64,000 nucleotides of DNA from Phytophthora sp. 'mugwort' (lineage: Eukaryota; Oomycota; Peronosporomycetes; Peronosporales; Peronosporaceae): contig JAUCEF010000004.1 of assembly GCA_033558025.1 (NCBI GenBank), positions 186,001-250,000 on the forward strand, in the 5' to 3' direction. Made by a program: the position numbers and the translations under genes. Under the pieces are notes generated by a model. That model was not told where the DNA came from. It ran no database searches and saw only the letters and a program-made list of their open reading frames with translations. Shown here piece after piece: positions 1-8,631 of the stretch. Position 1 is the stretch's first letter. Each line of letters opens with the position of its first letter.

Positions 1-195
1 CGAGACTGACTTACGGCCCATGACAGCCCCCACTGTACGCGCATCTACTCCCGGCGGGGCTTACTAGTTCTCGGTGGCGCGTAGACCCCTCGAGACCGCA
101 GCGTGGTAGATAAACATCAGCTACGAGGACCGTCTTGCCGCGCATCAATGTTGCCAGACTACGCCGTGTTTTGCCGGGAAAAGCTGTGGCGCGAC

Positions 196-202
196 TTTTT
201 TT
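196..202 (+). terminator. T7 run, possible plus-strand Pol III terminator
   Basis: Seven consecutive T on the plus strand, present in every unit. T runs of four or more end Pol III transcription, but both tRNA genes are on the other strand, so this run would only stop a plus-strand transcript. No convincing A-box/B-box pair was found upstream of it; the nearest B-box-like string (around 97-106) is a poor match. It may be a chance homopolymer. Confidence 0.3.
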
Positions 203-458
203 GTCCCTACTGCAGCCCGAATGCACTGTATTGATCCGCTGCAGCTACCCTTCCGTCGTAGCAAATAGCCCAGTGGGGAACAAGCGCAGCTTTGATCAGG
301 TGACGTGAACAAACAGAATTCGTGGCGAAACCACAGATATGTGGGTCAAACTACGCGTAGTGTACGCGGGGATGGCGAAGGCATCCGATGCAGGCTCCAA
401 CGGGCTCACAGCAGTGCATAGGCGTGGGAAGGCGGCGATAGCGGATAGTTGGCGGTGC

Positions 459-462
459 AAAA
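459..462 (-). terminator. Distal T4 terminator of tRNA-Ser
   Basis: AAAA on the plus strand (TTTT in the direction of the gene), 19 nt past the end of tRNA-Ser. It sits in the second copy of a short direct repeat, TGCAAAA on the plus strand at 456-462 and 469-475, so both terminators belong to the same repeated motif. It would act as a backup where the proximal run is mutated (units 5, 7, 23, 36). Confidence 0.75.
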
Positions 463-471
463 GTGCAATGC

Positions 472-475
472 AAAA
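472..475 (-). terminator. Proximal T4 terminator of tRNA-Ser
   Basis: TTTT in the gene direction, six bases past the discriminator base of tRNA-Ser. This is the usual distance for a Pol III tRNA terminator. It is present in all units except 5, 7, 23 and 36, where the plus-strand AAAA is GAAA. Confidence 0.85.
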
Positions 476-481
476 TGGACC

Positions 482-562
482 CGACAGCTGTGAGATTTGA
501 ACTCACGCGGGTTACCCCAATAGATTTCTAGTCTATCGCCTTAACCACTCGGCCAAGCTGTC
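482..562 (-). tRNA. tRNA-Ser-AGA: tRNA-Ser(AGA), unit 1
   Basis: A complete class II tRNA without intron. It decodes UCU and, after A34 to inosine editing, also UCC and UCA. Read on the minus strand, the acceptor stem GACAGCT/AGCTGTC pairs in all 7 positions and the discriminator is G73, as usual for serine. The D stem is 3 bp, the anticodon stem ATAGA/TCTAT pairs perfectly, and the loop CTAGAAA places AGA at 529-527. The long variable arm has a GGG/CCC stem. The T stem GTGAG/CTCAC is perfect, with loop TTCAAAT. The A box TGGCCGAGTGG matches the eukaryotic consensus. The B-box region has TTCAAATC in place of the commoner TTCGAATC. CCA is not encoded. Two T4 runs follow. tRNA-Val lies 365 bp upstream in the transcription direction. 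Confidence 0.97.
544..554 (-). promoter_or_regulatory. Pol III A box of tRNA-Ser
   Basis: TGGCCGAGTGG on the minus strand, starting at tRNA position 8, fits the intragenic A-box consensus TRGCNNAGYNGG apart from its length variation. With the B box in the T arm it forms the TFIIIC binding site. Present in every unit. Confidence 0.85.
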
Positions 563-927
563 ATTAAAATACGAAACAAATTCACTTCTTCACCACATTC
601 GCCATACATTTCAAGACATTCCTACTAGCATTCTACACAACATACGCCGCCATGGACCACACTAACGGTCGTCCGCACCGTAGTTTGCCAACCTAGCGAC
701 TCTACCACCGCCCCATACCTTCTCACCGAAGCGTTGCCTCCTACTCCCCTATGTGTGTCTTCAACCGAATCGGTGCCTTCTAGGTCAGGGGACAACTCGC
801 TGCGCTGCTGGAACCACGCCACGGTTCGGCTACGTGTGGTGTCGGAAACAGAGGGCGGGTAGTGAGTCCAGTTGGCCCGGAGTTAGCTAAACAATTTCGC
901 GTACAGCTTAGTGGCAACATAAGAAGA
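563..927. other. Spacer between tRNA-Val and tRNA-Ser, unit 1
   Basis: A 365-bp spacer. The part next to tRNA-Ser (570-650) is C- and A-rich on the plus strand and low in G. It leads into an ATG in strong eukaryotic start context (GCCGCCATGG, 645-654) that opens a frame of only 14 codons. The rest shows no recognisable RNA gene. The minus-strand 65-codon frame (625-822) has no domain and is not called. The same content occurs in all units; units 35-36 lack one GCC before the ATG and unit 46 lacks one G. Confidence 0.7.
566..569 (-). terminator. T4 run immediately upstream of tRNA-Ser
   Basis: TTTT in the transcription direction, four bases before the first base of tRNA-Ser. It is the first T4 downstream of tRNA-Val, 359 nt past that gene's end. 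It could stop Val read-through before it enters the Ser gene, or be part of an AT-rich upstream element of Ser (ATTTTAAT). The sequence alone cannot separate these roles. Confidence 0.4.
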
Positions 928-1000
928 TATCGGAGGAGGGGATCGAACCCTCGATCTTGAGCGTGTTAAGCTCACGTCCTAACCACTAGACGACACCGAC
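928..1000 (-). tRNA. tRNA-Val-AAC: tRNA-Val(AAC), unit 1
   Basis: A 73-nt class I tRNA without intron. It decodes GUU and, with inosine at 34, GUC and GUA. On the minus strand: acceptor GTCGGTG/CTCCGAT, discriminator A73; T8; D stem GTCT/GGAC; A14 and G18G19; anticodon stem TGAGC/GCTCA with loop TTAACAC, so AAC is at 967-965; 5-nt variable loop; T stem GAGGG/CCCTC with loop TTCGATC. The B box GGTTCGATCCC is a full match. The A box (TCGTCTAGTGG) departs from the common form at its start. The acceptor stem has a G1-U72 wobble and a U6-U67 mismatch in every copy. CCA is not encoded. No T4 run follows closely, only TCTTCTT from base 927 leftwards. Upstream type C-A-4-A (code explained in the summary). 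Confidence 0.94.
941..951 (-). promoter_or_regulatory. Pol III B box of tRNA-Val
   Basis: GGTTCGATCCC in the T arm matches the B-box consensus GGTTCGANNCC exactly, so TFIIIC binding is expected despite the weaker A box. Present in every unit. Confidence 0.85.
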
Positions 1001-1646
1001 ACTCGAAACACGAACACACTTACCCGAATAAGACGCTTGCGCTACCGTTTACGGCACAACCAGACAGATATCTTCCCCTATCAGCACTCATCGAATGCCC
1101 GCCTCGATATCATACCCTCTCGCATCGCATCAACCCACTCCAATATCACAACAGTGAGATCAATCCGAGACTGACTTACGGCCCATGACATCCCCCACTG
1201 TACGCGCATCTACTCCCGGCGGGGCTTACTAGTTCTCGGTGGCGCGTAGACCCCTCGAGACCGCAGCGTGGTAGATAAACATCAGCTACGAGGACCGTCT
1301 TGCCGCGCATCAATGTTGCCAGACTACGCCGTGTTTTGCCGGGAAAAGCTGTGGCGCGACTTTTTTTGTCCCTACTGCAGCCCGAATGCACTGTATTGAT
1401 CCGCTGCAGCTACCCTTCCGTCGTAGCAAATAGCCCAGTGGGGAACAAGCGCAGCTTTGATCAGGTGACGTGAACAAACAGAATTCGTGGCGAAACCACA
1501 GATATGTGGGTCAAACTACGCGTAGTGTACGCGGGGATGGCGAAGGCATCCGATGCAGGCTCCAACGGGCTCACAGCAGTGCATAGGCGTGGGAAGGCGG
1601 CGATAGCGGATAGTTGGCGGTGCAAAAGTGCAATGCAAAATGGACC
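1001..1646. other. Long spacer upstream of tRNA-Val (units 1-2)
   Basis: A 646-bp spacer linking tRNA-Val of unit 1 to tRNA-Ser of unit 2; equivalents separate all neighbouring units. Its first 110 bp hold nearly all the common sequence variation of the array: site -19 (1019), site -28 (1028), C tract (1075-1078) and distal site (1107). The rest is almost invariant. No gene was recognised. Position 1191 is T here (G in nearly all other units, T also in unit 19). Confidence 0.75.
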
Positions 1647-1727
1647 CGACAGCTGTGAGATTTGAACTCACGCGGGTTACCCCAATAGATTTCTAGTCTA
1701 TCGCCTTAACCACTCGGCCAAGCTGTC
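1647..1727 (-). tRNA. tRNA-Ser-AGA: tRNA-Ser(AGA), unit 2
   Basis: Reads as identical to the copy at 482-562; both downstream T4 runs are present. Confidence 0.97.
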
Positions 1728-2092
1728 ATTAAAATACGAAACAAATTCACTTCTTCACCACATTCGCCATACATTTCAAGACATTCCTACTAGCATTCTA
1801 CACAACATACGCCGCCATGGACCACACTAACGGTCGTCCGCACCGTAGTTTGCCAACCTAGCGACTCTACCACCGCCCCATACCTTCTCACCGAAGCGTT
1901 GCCTCCTACTCCCCTATGTGTGTCTTCAACCGAATCGGTGCCTTCTAGGTCAGGGGACAACTCGCTGCGCTGCTGGAACCACGCCACGGTTCGGCTACGT
2001 GTGGTGTCGGAAACAGAGGGCGGGTAGTGAGTCCAGTTGGCCCGGAGTTAGCTAAACAATTTCGCGTACAGCTTAGTGGCAACATAAGAAGA

Positions 2093-2165
2093 TATCGGAG
2101 GAGGGGATCGAACCCTCGATCTTGAGCGTGTTAAGCTCACGTCCTAACCACTAGACGACACCGAC
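2093..2165 (-). tRNA. tRNA-Val-AAC: tRNA-Val(AAC), unit 2
   Basis: Reads as identical to the copy at 928-1000. Upstream type C-A-4-A, shared only with unit 1. Confidence 0.94.
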
Positions 2166-2811
2166 ACTCGAAACACGAACACACTTACCCGAATAAGACG
2201 CTTGCGCTACCGTTTACGGCACAACCAGACAGATATCTTCCCCTATCAGCACTCATCGAATGCCCGCCTCGATATCATACCCTCTCGCATCGCATCAACC
2301 CACTCCAATATCACAACAGTGAGATCAATCCGAGACTGACTTACGGCCCATGACAGCCCCCACTGTACGCGCATCTACTCCCGGCGGGGCTTACTAGTTC
2401 TCGGTGGCGCGTAGACCCCTCGAGACCGCAGCGTGGTAGATAAATATCAGCTACGAGGACCGTCTTGCCGCGCATCAATGTTGCCAGACTACGCCGTGTT
2501 TTGCCGGGAAAAGCTGTGGCGCGACTTTTTTTGTCCCTACTGCAGCCCGAATGCACTGTATTGATCCGCTGCAGCTACCCTTCCGTCGTAGCAAATAGCC
2601 CAGTGGGGAACAAGCGCAGCTTTGATCAGGTGACGTGAACAAACAGAATTCGTGGCGAAACCACAGATATGTGGGTCAAACTACGCGTAGTGTACGCGGG
2701 GATGGCGAAGGCATCCGATGCAGGCTCCAACGGGCTCACAGCAGTGCATAGGCGTGGGAAGGCGGCGATAGCGGATAGTTGGCGGTGCAAAAGTGCAATG
2801 CAAAATGGACC

Positions 2812-2892
2812 CGACAGCTGTGAGATTTGAACTCACGCGGGTTACCCCAATAGATTTCTAGTCTATCGCCTTAACCACTCGGCCAAGCTGTC
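2812..2892 (-). tRNA. tRNA-Ser-AGA: tRNA-Ser(AGA), unit 3
   Basis: Identical to unit 1 as read. The unit carries a private C to T at 2445 in the downstream spacer. Confidence 0.97.
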
Positions 2893-3257
2893 ATTAAAAT
2901 ACGAAACAAATTCACTTCTTCACCACATTCGCCATACATTTCAAGACATTCCTACTAGCATTCTACACAACATACGCCGCCATGGACCACACTAACGGTC
3001 GTCCGCACCGTAGTTTGCCAACCTAGCGACTCTACCACCGCCCCATACCTTCTCACCGAAGCGTTGCCTCCTACTCCCCTATGTGTGTCTTCAACCGAAT
3101 CGGTGCCTTCTAGGTCAGGGGACAACTCGCTGCGCTGCTGGAACCACGCCACGGTTCGGCTACGTGTGGTGTCGGAAACAGAGGGCGGGTAGTGAGTCCA
3201 GTTGGCCCGGAGTTAGCTAAACAATTTCGCGTACAGCTTAGTGGCAACATAAGAAGA

Positions 3258-3330
3258 TATCGGAGGAGGGGATCGAACCCTCGATCTTGAGCGTGTTAAG
3301 CTCACGTCCTAACCACTAGACGACACCGAC
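3258..3330 (-). tRNA. tRNA-Val-AAC: tRNA-Val(AAC), unit 3
   Basis: Identical to unit 1 as read. Upstream type C-G-3-G, otherwise seen only in unit 18. Confidence 0.94.
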
Positions 3331-3975
3331 ACTCGAAACACGAACACACTTACCCGAGTAAGACGCTTGCGCTACCGTTTACGGCACAACCAGACAGATA
3401 TCTTCCCTATCAGCACTCATCGAATGCCCGCCTCGGTATCATACCCTCTCGCATCGCATCAACCCACTCCAATATCACAACAGTGAGATCAATCCGAGAC
3501 TGACTTACGGCCCATGACAGCCCCCACTGTACGCGCATCTACTCCCGGCGGGGCTTACTAGTTCTCGGTGGCGCGTAGACCCCTCGAGACCGCAGCGTGG
3601 TAGATAAACATCAGCTACGAGGACCGTCTTGCCGCGCATCAATGTTGCCAGACTACGCCGTGTTTTGCCGGGAAAAGCTGTGGCGCGACTTTTTTTGTCC
3701 CTACTGCAGCCCGAATGCACTGTATTGATCCGCTGCAGCTACCCTTCCGTCGTAGCAAATAGCCCAGTGGGGAACAAGCGCAGCTTTGATCAGGTGACGT
3801 GAACAAACAGAATTCGTGGCGAAACCACAGATATGTGGGTCAAACTACGCGTAGTGTACGCGGGGATGGCGAAGGCATCCGATGCAGGCTCCAACGGGCT
3901 CACAGCAGTGCATAGGCGTGGGAAGGCGGCGATAGCGGATAGTTGGCGGTGCAAAAGTGCAATGCAAAATGGACC

Positions 3976-4056
3976 CGACAGCTGTGAGATTTGAACTCAC
4001 GCGGGTTACCCCAATAGATTTCTAGTCTATCGCCTTAACCACTCGGCCAAGCTGTC
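3976..4056 (-). tRNA. tRNA-Ser-AGA: tRNA-Ser(AGA), unit 4
   Basis: Identical to unit 1 as read; both T4 runs present. Confidence 0.97.
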
Positions 4057-4421
4057 ATTAAAATACGAAACAAATTCACTTCTTCACCACATTCGCCATA
4101 CATTTCAAGACATTCCTACTAGCATTCTACACAACATACGCCGCCATGGACCACACTAACGGTCGTCCGCACCGTAGTTTGCCAACCTAGCGACTCTACC
4201 ACCGCCCCATACCTTCTCACCGAAGCGTTGCCTCCTACTCCCCTATGTGTGTCTTCAACCGAATCGGTGCCTTCTAGGTCAGGGGACAACTCGCTGCGCT
4301 GCTGGAACCACGCCACGGTTCGGCTACGTGTGGTGTCGGAAACAGAGGGCGGGTAGTGAGTCCAGTTGGCCCGGAGTTAGCTAAACAATTTCGCGTACAG
4401 CTTAGTGGCAACATAAGAAGA

Positions 4422-4494
4422 TATCGGAGGAGGGGATCGAACCCTCGATCTTGAGCGTGTTAAGCTCACGTCCTAACCACTAGACGACACCGAC
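4422..4494 (-). tRNA. tRNA-Val-AAC: tRNA-Val(AAC), unit 4
   Basis: Identical to unit 1 as read. Upstream type C-A-3-G. Confidence 0.94.
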
Positions 4495-5129
4495 ACTCGA
4501 AACACGAACACACTTACCCGAATAAGACGCTTGCGCTACCGTTTACGGCACAACCAGACAGATATCTTCCCTATCAGCACTCATCGAATGCCCGCCTCGG
4601 TATCATACCCTCTCGCATCGCATCAACCCACTCCAATATCACAACAGTGAGATCAATCCGAGACTGACTTACGGCCCATGACAGCCCCCACTGTACGCGC
4701 ATCTACTCCCGGCGGGGCTTACTAGTTCTCGGTGGCGCGTAGACCCCTCGAGACCGCAGCGTGGTAGATAAACATCAGCTACGAGGACCGTCTTGCCGCG
4801 CATCAATGTTGCCAGACTACGCCGTGTTTTGCCGGGAAAAGCTGTGGCGCGACTTTTTTTGTCCCTACTGCAGCCCGAATGCACTGTATTGATCCGCTGC
4901 AGCTACCCTTCCGTCGTAGCAAATAGCCCAGTGGGGAACAAGCGCAGCTTTGATCAGGTGACGTGAACAAACAGAATTCGTGGCGAAACCACAGATATGT
5001 GGGTCAAACTACGCGTAGTGTACGCGGGGATGGCGAAGGCATCCGATGCAGGCTCCAACGGGCTCACAGCAGTGCATAGGCGTGGGAAGGCGGCGATAGC
5101 GGATAGTTGGCGGTGCAAAAGTGCAATGC

Positions 5130-5133
5130 GAAA
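5130..5133 (-). terminator. Mutated proximal tRNA-Ser terminator, unit 5
   Basis: Plus-strand AAAA is GAAA here, so the gene-direction run is TTTC and the proximal T4 is lost. The distal T4 13 bases further on is intact. Confidence 0.85.
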
Positions 5134-5139
5134 TGGACC

Positions 5140-5220
5140 CGACAGCTGTGAGATTTGAACTCACGCGGGTTACCCCAATAGATTTCTAGTCTATCGCCTT
5201 AACCACTCGGCCAAGCTGTC
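5140..5220 (-). tRNA. tRNA-Ser-AGA: tRNA-Ser(AGA), unit 5
   Basis: Gene body identical to unit 1 as read. The proximal T4 is lost, so the primary transcript should use the distal T4 and carry a trailer about 13 nt longer. Confidence 0.97.
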
Positions 5221-5585
5221 ATTAAAATACGAAACAAATTCACTTCTTCACCACATTCGCCATACATTTCAAGACATTCCTACTAGCATTCTACACAACA
5301 TACGCCGCCATGGACCACACTAACGGTCGTCCGCACCGTAGTTTGCCAACCTAGCGACTCTACCACCGCCCCATACCTTCTCACCGAAGCGTTGCCTCCT
5401 ACTCCCCTATGTGTGTCTTCAACCGAATCGGTGCCTTCTAGGTCAGGGGACAACTCGCTGCGCTGCTGGAACCACGCCACGGTTCGGCTACGTGTGGTGT
5501 CGGAAACAGAGGGCGGGTAGTGAGTCCAGTTGGCCCGGAGTTAGCTAAACAATTTCGCGTACAGCTTAGTGGCAACATAAGAAGA

Positions 5586-5658
5586 TATCGGAGGAGGGGA
5601 TCGAACCCTCGATCTTGAGCGTGTTAAGCTCACGTCCTAACCACTAGACGACACCGAC
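5586..5658 (-). tRNA. tRNA-Val-AAC: tRNA-Val(AAC), unit 5
   Basis: Identical to unit 1 as read. Upstream type C-A-3-G. Confidence 0.94.
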
Positions 5659-6303
5659 ACTCGAAACACGAACACACTTACCCGAATAAGACGCTTGCGC
5701 TACCGTTTACGGCACAACCAGACAGATATCTTCCCTATCAGCACTCATCGAATGCCCGCCTCGGTATCATACCCTCTCGCATCGCATCAACCCACTCCAA
5801 TATCACAACAGTGAGATCAATCCGAGACTGACTTACGGCCCATGACAGCCCCCACTGTACGCGCATCTACTCCCGGCGGGGCTTACTAGTTCTCGGTGGC
5901 GCGTAGACCCCTCGAGACCGCAGCGTGGTAGATAAACATCAGCTACGAGGACCGTCTTGCCGCGCATCAATGTTGCCAGACTACGCCGTGTTTTGCCGGG
6001 AAAAGCTGTGGCGCGACTTTTTTTGTCCCTACTGCAGCCCGAATGCACTGTATTGATCCGCTGCAGCTACCCTTCCGTCGTAGCAAATAGCCCAGTGGGG
6101 AACAAGCGCAGCTTTGATCAGGTGACGTGAACAAACAGAATTCGTGGCGAAACCACAGATATGTGGGTCAAACTACGCGTAGTGTACGCGGGGATGGCGA
6201 AGGCATCCGATGCAGGCTCCAACGGGCTCACAGCAGTGCATAGGCGTGGGAAGGCGGCGATAGCGGATAGTTGGCGGTGCAAAAGTGCAATGCAAAATGG
6301 ACC

Positions 6304-6384
6304 CGACAGCTGTGAGATTTGAACTCACGCGGGTTACCCCAATAGATTTCTAGTCTATCGCCTTAACCACTCGGCCAAGCTGTC
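6304..6384 (-). tRNA. tRNA-Ser-AGA: tRNA-Ser(AGA), unit 6
   Basis: Identical to unit 1 as read; both T4 runs present. Confidence 0.97.
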
Positions 6385-6749
6385 ATTAAAATACGAAACA
6401 AATTCACTTCTTCACCACATTCGCCATACATTTCAAGACATTCCTACTAGCATTCTACACAACATACGCCGCCATGGACCACACTAACGGTCGTCCGCAC
6501 CGTAGTTTGCCAACCTAGCGACTCTACCACCGCCCCATACCTTCTCACCGAAGCGTTGCCTCCTACTCCCCTATGTGTGTCTTCAACCGAATCGGTGCCT
6601 TCTAGGTCAGGGGACAACTCGCTGCGCTGCTGGAACCACGCCACGGTTCGGCTACGTGTGGTGTCGGAAACAGAGGGCGGGTAGTGAGTCCAGTTGGCCC
6701 GGAGTTAGCTAAACAATTTCGCGTACAGCTTAGTGGCAACATAAGAAGA

Positions 6750-6822
6750 TATCGGAGGAGGGGATCGAACCCTCGATCTTGAGCGTGTTAAGCTCACGTC
6801 CTAACCACTAGACGACACCGAC
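6750..6822 (-). tRNA. tRNA-Val-AAC: tRNA-Val(AAC), unit 6
   Basis: Identical to unit 1 as read. Upstream type T-A-3-G. Confidence 0.94.
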
Positions 6823-7457
6823 ACTCGAAACACGAACACATTTACCCGAATAAGACGCTTGCGCTACCGTTTACGGCACAACCAGACAGATATCTTCCCT
6901 ATCAGCACTCATCGAATGCCCGCCTCGGTATCATACCCTCTCGCATCGCATCAACCCACTCCAATATCACAACAGTGAGATCAATCCGAGACTGACTTAC
7001 GGCCCATGACAGCCCCCACTGTACGCGCATCTACTCCCGGCGGGGCTTACTAGTTCTCGGTGGCGCGTAGACCCCTCGAGACCGCAGCGTGGTAGATAAA
7101 CATCAGCTACGAGGACCGTCTTGCCGCGCATCAATGTTGCCAGACTACGCCGTGTTTTGCCGGGAAAAGCTGTGGCGCGACTTTTTTTGTCCCTACTGCA
7201 GCCCGAATGCACTGTATTGATCCGCTGCAGCTACCCTTCCGTCGTAGCAAATAGCCCAGTGGGGAACAAGCGCAGCTTTGATCAGGTGACGTGAACAAAC
7301 AGAATTCGTGGCGAAACCACAGATATGTGGGTCAAACTACGCGTAGTGTACGCGGGGATGGCGAAGGCATCCGATGCAGGCTCCAACGGGCTCACAGCAG
7401 TGCATAGGCGTGGGAAGGCGGCGATAGCGGATAGTTGGCGGTGCAAAAGTGCAATGC

Positions 7458-7461
7458 GAAA
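7458..7461 (-). terminator. Mutated proximal tRNA-Ser terminator, unit 7
   Basis: Same AAAA to GAAA change as in unit 5, two units away; units 5-6 and 7-8 look like a duplicated pair. Confidence 0.85.
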
Positions 7462-7467
7462 TGGACC

Positions 7468-7548
7468 CGACAGCTGTGAGATTTGAACTCACGCGGGTTA
7501 CCCCAATAGATTTCTAGTCTATCGCCTTAACCACTCGGCCAAGCTGTC
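7468..7548 (-). tRNA. tRNA-Ser-AGA: tRNA-Ser(AGA), unit 7
   Basis: Gene body identical to unit 1 as read; only the distal T4 terminator remains. Confidence 0.97.
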
Positions 7549-7913
7549 ATTAAAATACGAAACAAATTCACTTCTTCACCACATTCGCCATACATTTCAA
7601 GACATTCCTACTAGCATTCTACACAACATACGCCGCCATGGACCACACTAACGGTCGTCCGCACCGTAGTTTGCCAACCTAGCGACTCTACCACCGCCCC
7701 ATACCTTCTCACCGAAGCGTTGCCTCCTACTCCCCTATGTGTGTCTTCAACCGAATCGGTGCCTTCTAGGTCAGGGGACAACTCGCTGCGCTGCTGGAAC
7801 CACGCCACGGTTCGGCTACGTGTGGTGTCGGAAACAGAGGGCGGGTAGTGAGTCCAGTTGGCCCGGAGTTAGCTAAACAATTTCGCGTACAGCTTAGTGG
7901 CAACATAAGAAGA

Positions 7914-7986
7914 TATCGGAGGAGGGGATCGAACCCTCGATCTTGAGCGTGTTAAGCTCACGTCCTAACCACTAGACGACACCGAC
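7914..7986 (-). tRNA. tRNA-Val-AAC: tRNA-Val(AAC), unit 7
   Basis: Identical to unit 1 as read. Upstream type C-A-3-G, as in unit 5. Confidence 0.94.
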
Positions 7987-8631
7987 ACTCGAAACACGAA
8001 CACACTTACCCGAATAAGACGCTTGCGCTACCGTTTACGGCACAACCAGACAGATATCTTCCCTATCAGCACTCATCGAATGCCCGCCTCGGTATCATAC
8101 CCTCTCGCATCGCATCAACCCACTCCAATATCACAACAGTGAGATCAATCCGAGACTGACTTACGGCCCATGACAGCCCCCACTGTACGCGCATCTACTC
8201 CCGGCGGGGCTTACTAGTTCTCGGTGGCGCGTAGACCCCTCGAGACCGCAGCGTGGTAGATAAACATCAGCTACGAGGACCGTCTTGCCGCGCATCAATG
8301 TTGCCAGACTACGCCGTGTTTTGCCGGGAAAAGCTGTGGCGCGACTTTTTTTGTCCCTACTGCAGCCCGAATGCACTGTATTGATCCGCTGCAGCTACCC
8401 TTCCGTCGTAGCAAATAGCCCAGTGGGGAACAAGCGCAGCTTTGATCAGGTGACGTGAACAAACAGAATTCGTGGCGAAACCACAGATATGTGGGTCAAA
8501 CTACGCGTAGTGTACGCGGGGATGGCGAAGGCATCCGATGCAGGCTCCAACGGGCTCACAGCAGTGCATAGGCGTGGGAAGGCGGCGATAGCGGATAGTT
8601 GGCGGTGCAAAAGTGCAATGCAAAATGGACC

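Larger units (their letters stand above)
1..481. other. Spacer downstream of tRNA-Ser, unit 1 (part)
   Basis: This is the major part of the long spacer between tRNA-Ser of one unit and tRNA-Val of the preceding unit (646 bp in full, for example 1001-1646). It holds a plus-strand T7 run (196-202), a pair of competing small hairpins (322-344), a 12-bp palindrome (350-361) and the two tRNA-Ser terminators (459-462, 472-475). No rRNA, snRNA or further tRNA was recognised on either strand. The 71-codon minus-strand reading frame here has no recognisable domain and is treated as chance. The same content recurs in every unit. Confidence 0.7.

Noticed and set aside
1..200. 5S rRNA or U6 snRNA gene ending at the T7 run
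   Set aside because: I looked for the conserved 5S internal control region and the U6 ACAGAGA and AGCATGGCCCC strings on both strands and saw none; the ends do not pair like 5S.
11..226. Repeated 71-codon minus-strand open frame in every unit
   Set aside because: No recognisable domain. Conservation across units only reflects homogenisation of the array. It overlaps spacer features, and in unit 20 an insertion simply extends it to 101 codons.
625..822. Repeated 65-codon minus-strand open frame in every unit
   Set aside because: No domain or usual composition. The one-base deletion in unit 46 changes its start without any sign of constraint. Its position between two tRNA genes suggests spacer.
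838..870. Possible SRP RNA helix-8 motif (GTCGGAAACAGAG)
   Set aside because: Resembles the conserved GGAA-loop region for about ten bases, but the flanking stem does not pair and no other SRP RNA elements are present.
482..1000. Bacterial or organellar tRNA operon
   Set aside because: A34 anticodons for Ser and Val, no encoded CCA, Pol III-type T4 terminators and a class II Ser tRNA with eukaryote-like A box argue for a nuclear eukaryotic origin.
1090..1105. Third tRNA suggested by TCGAATGCCCGC near 1091
   Set aside because: It slightly resembles a T-loop/B-box on the minus strand, but the flanking bases do not form a T stem and no other tRNA arms are present.
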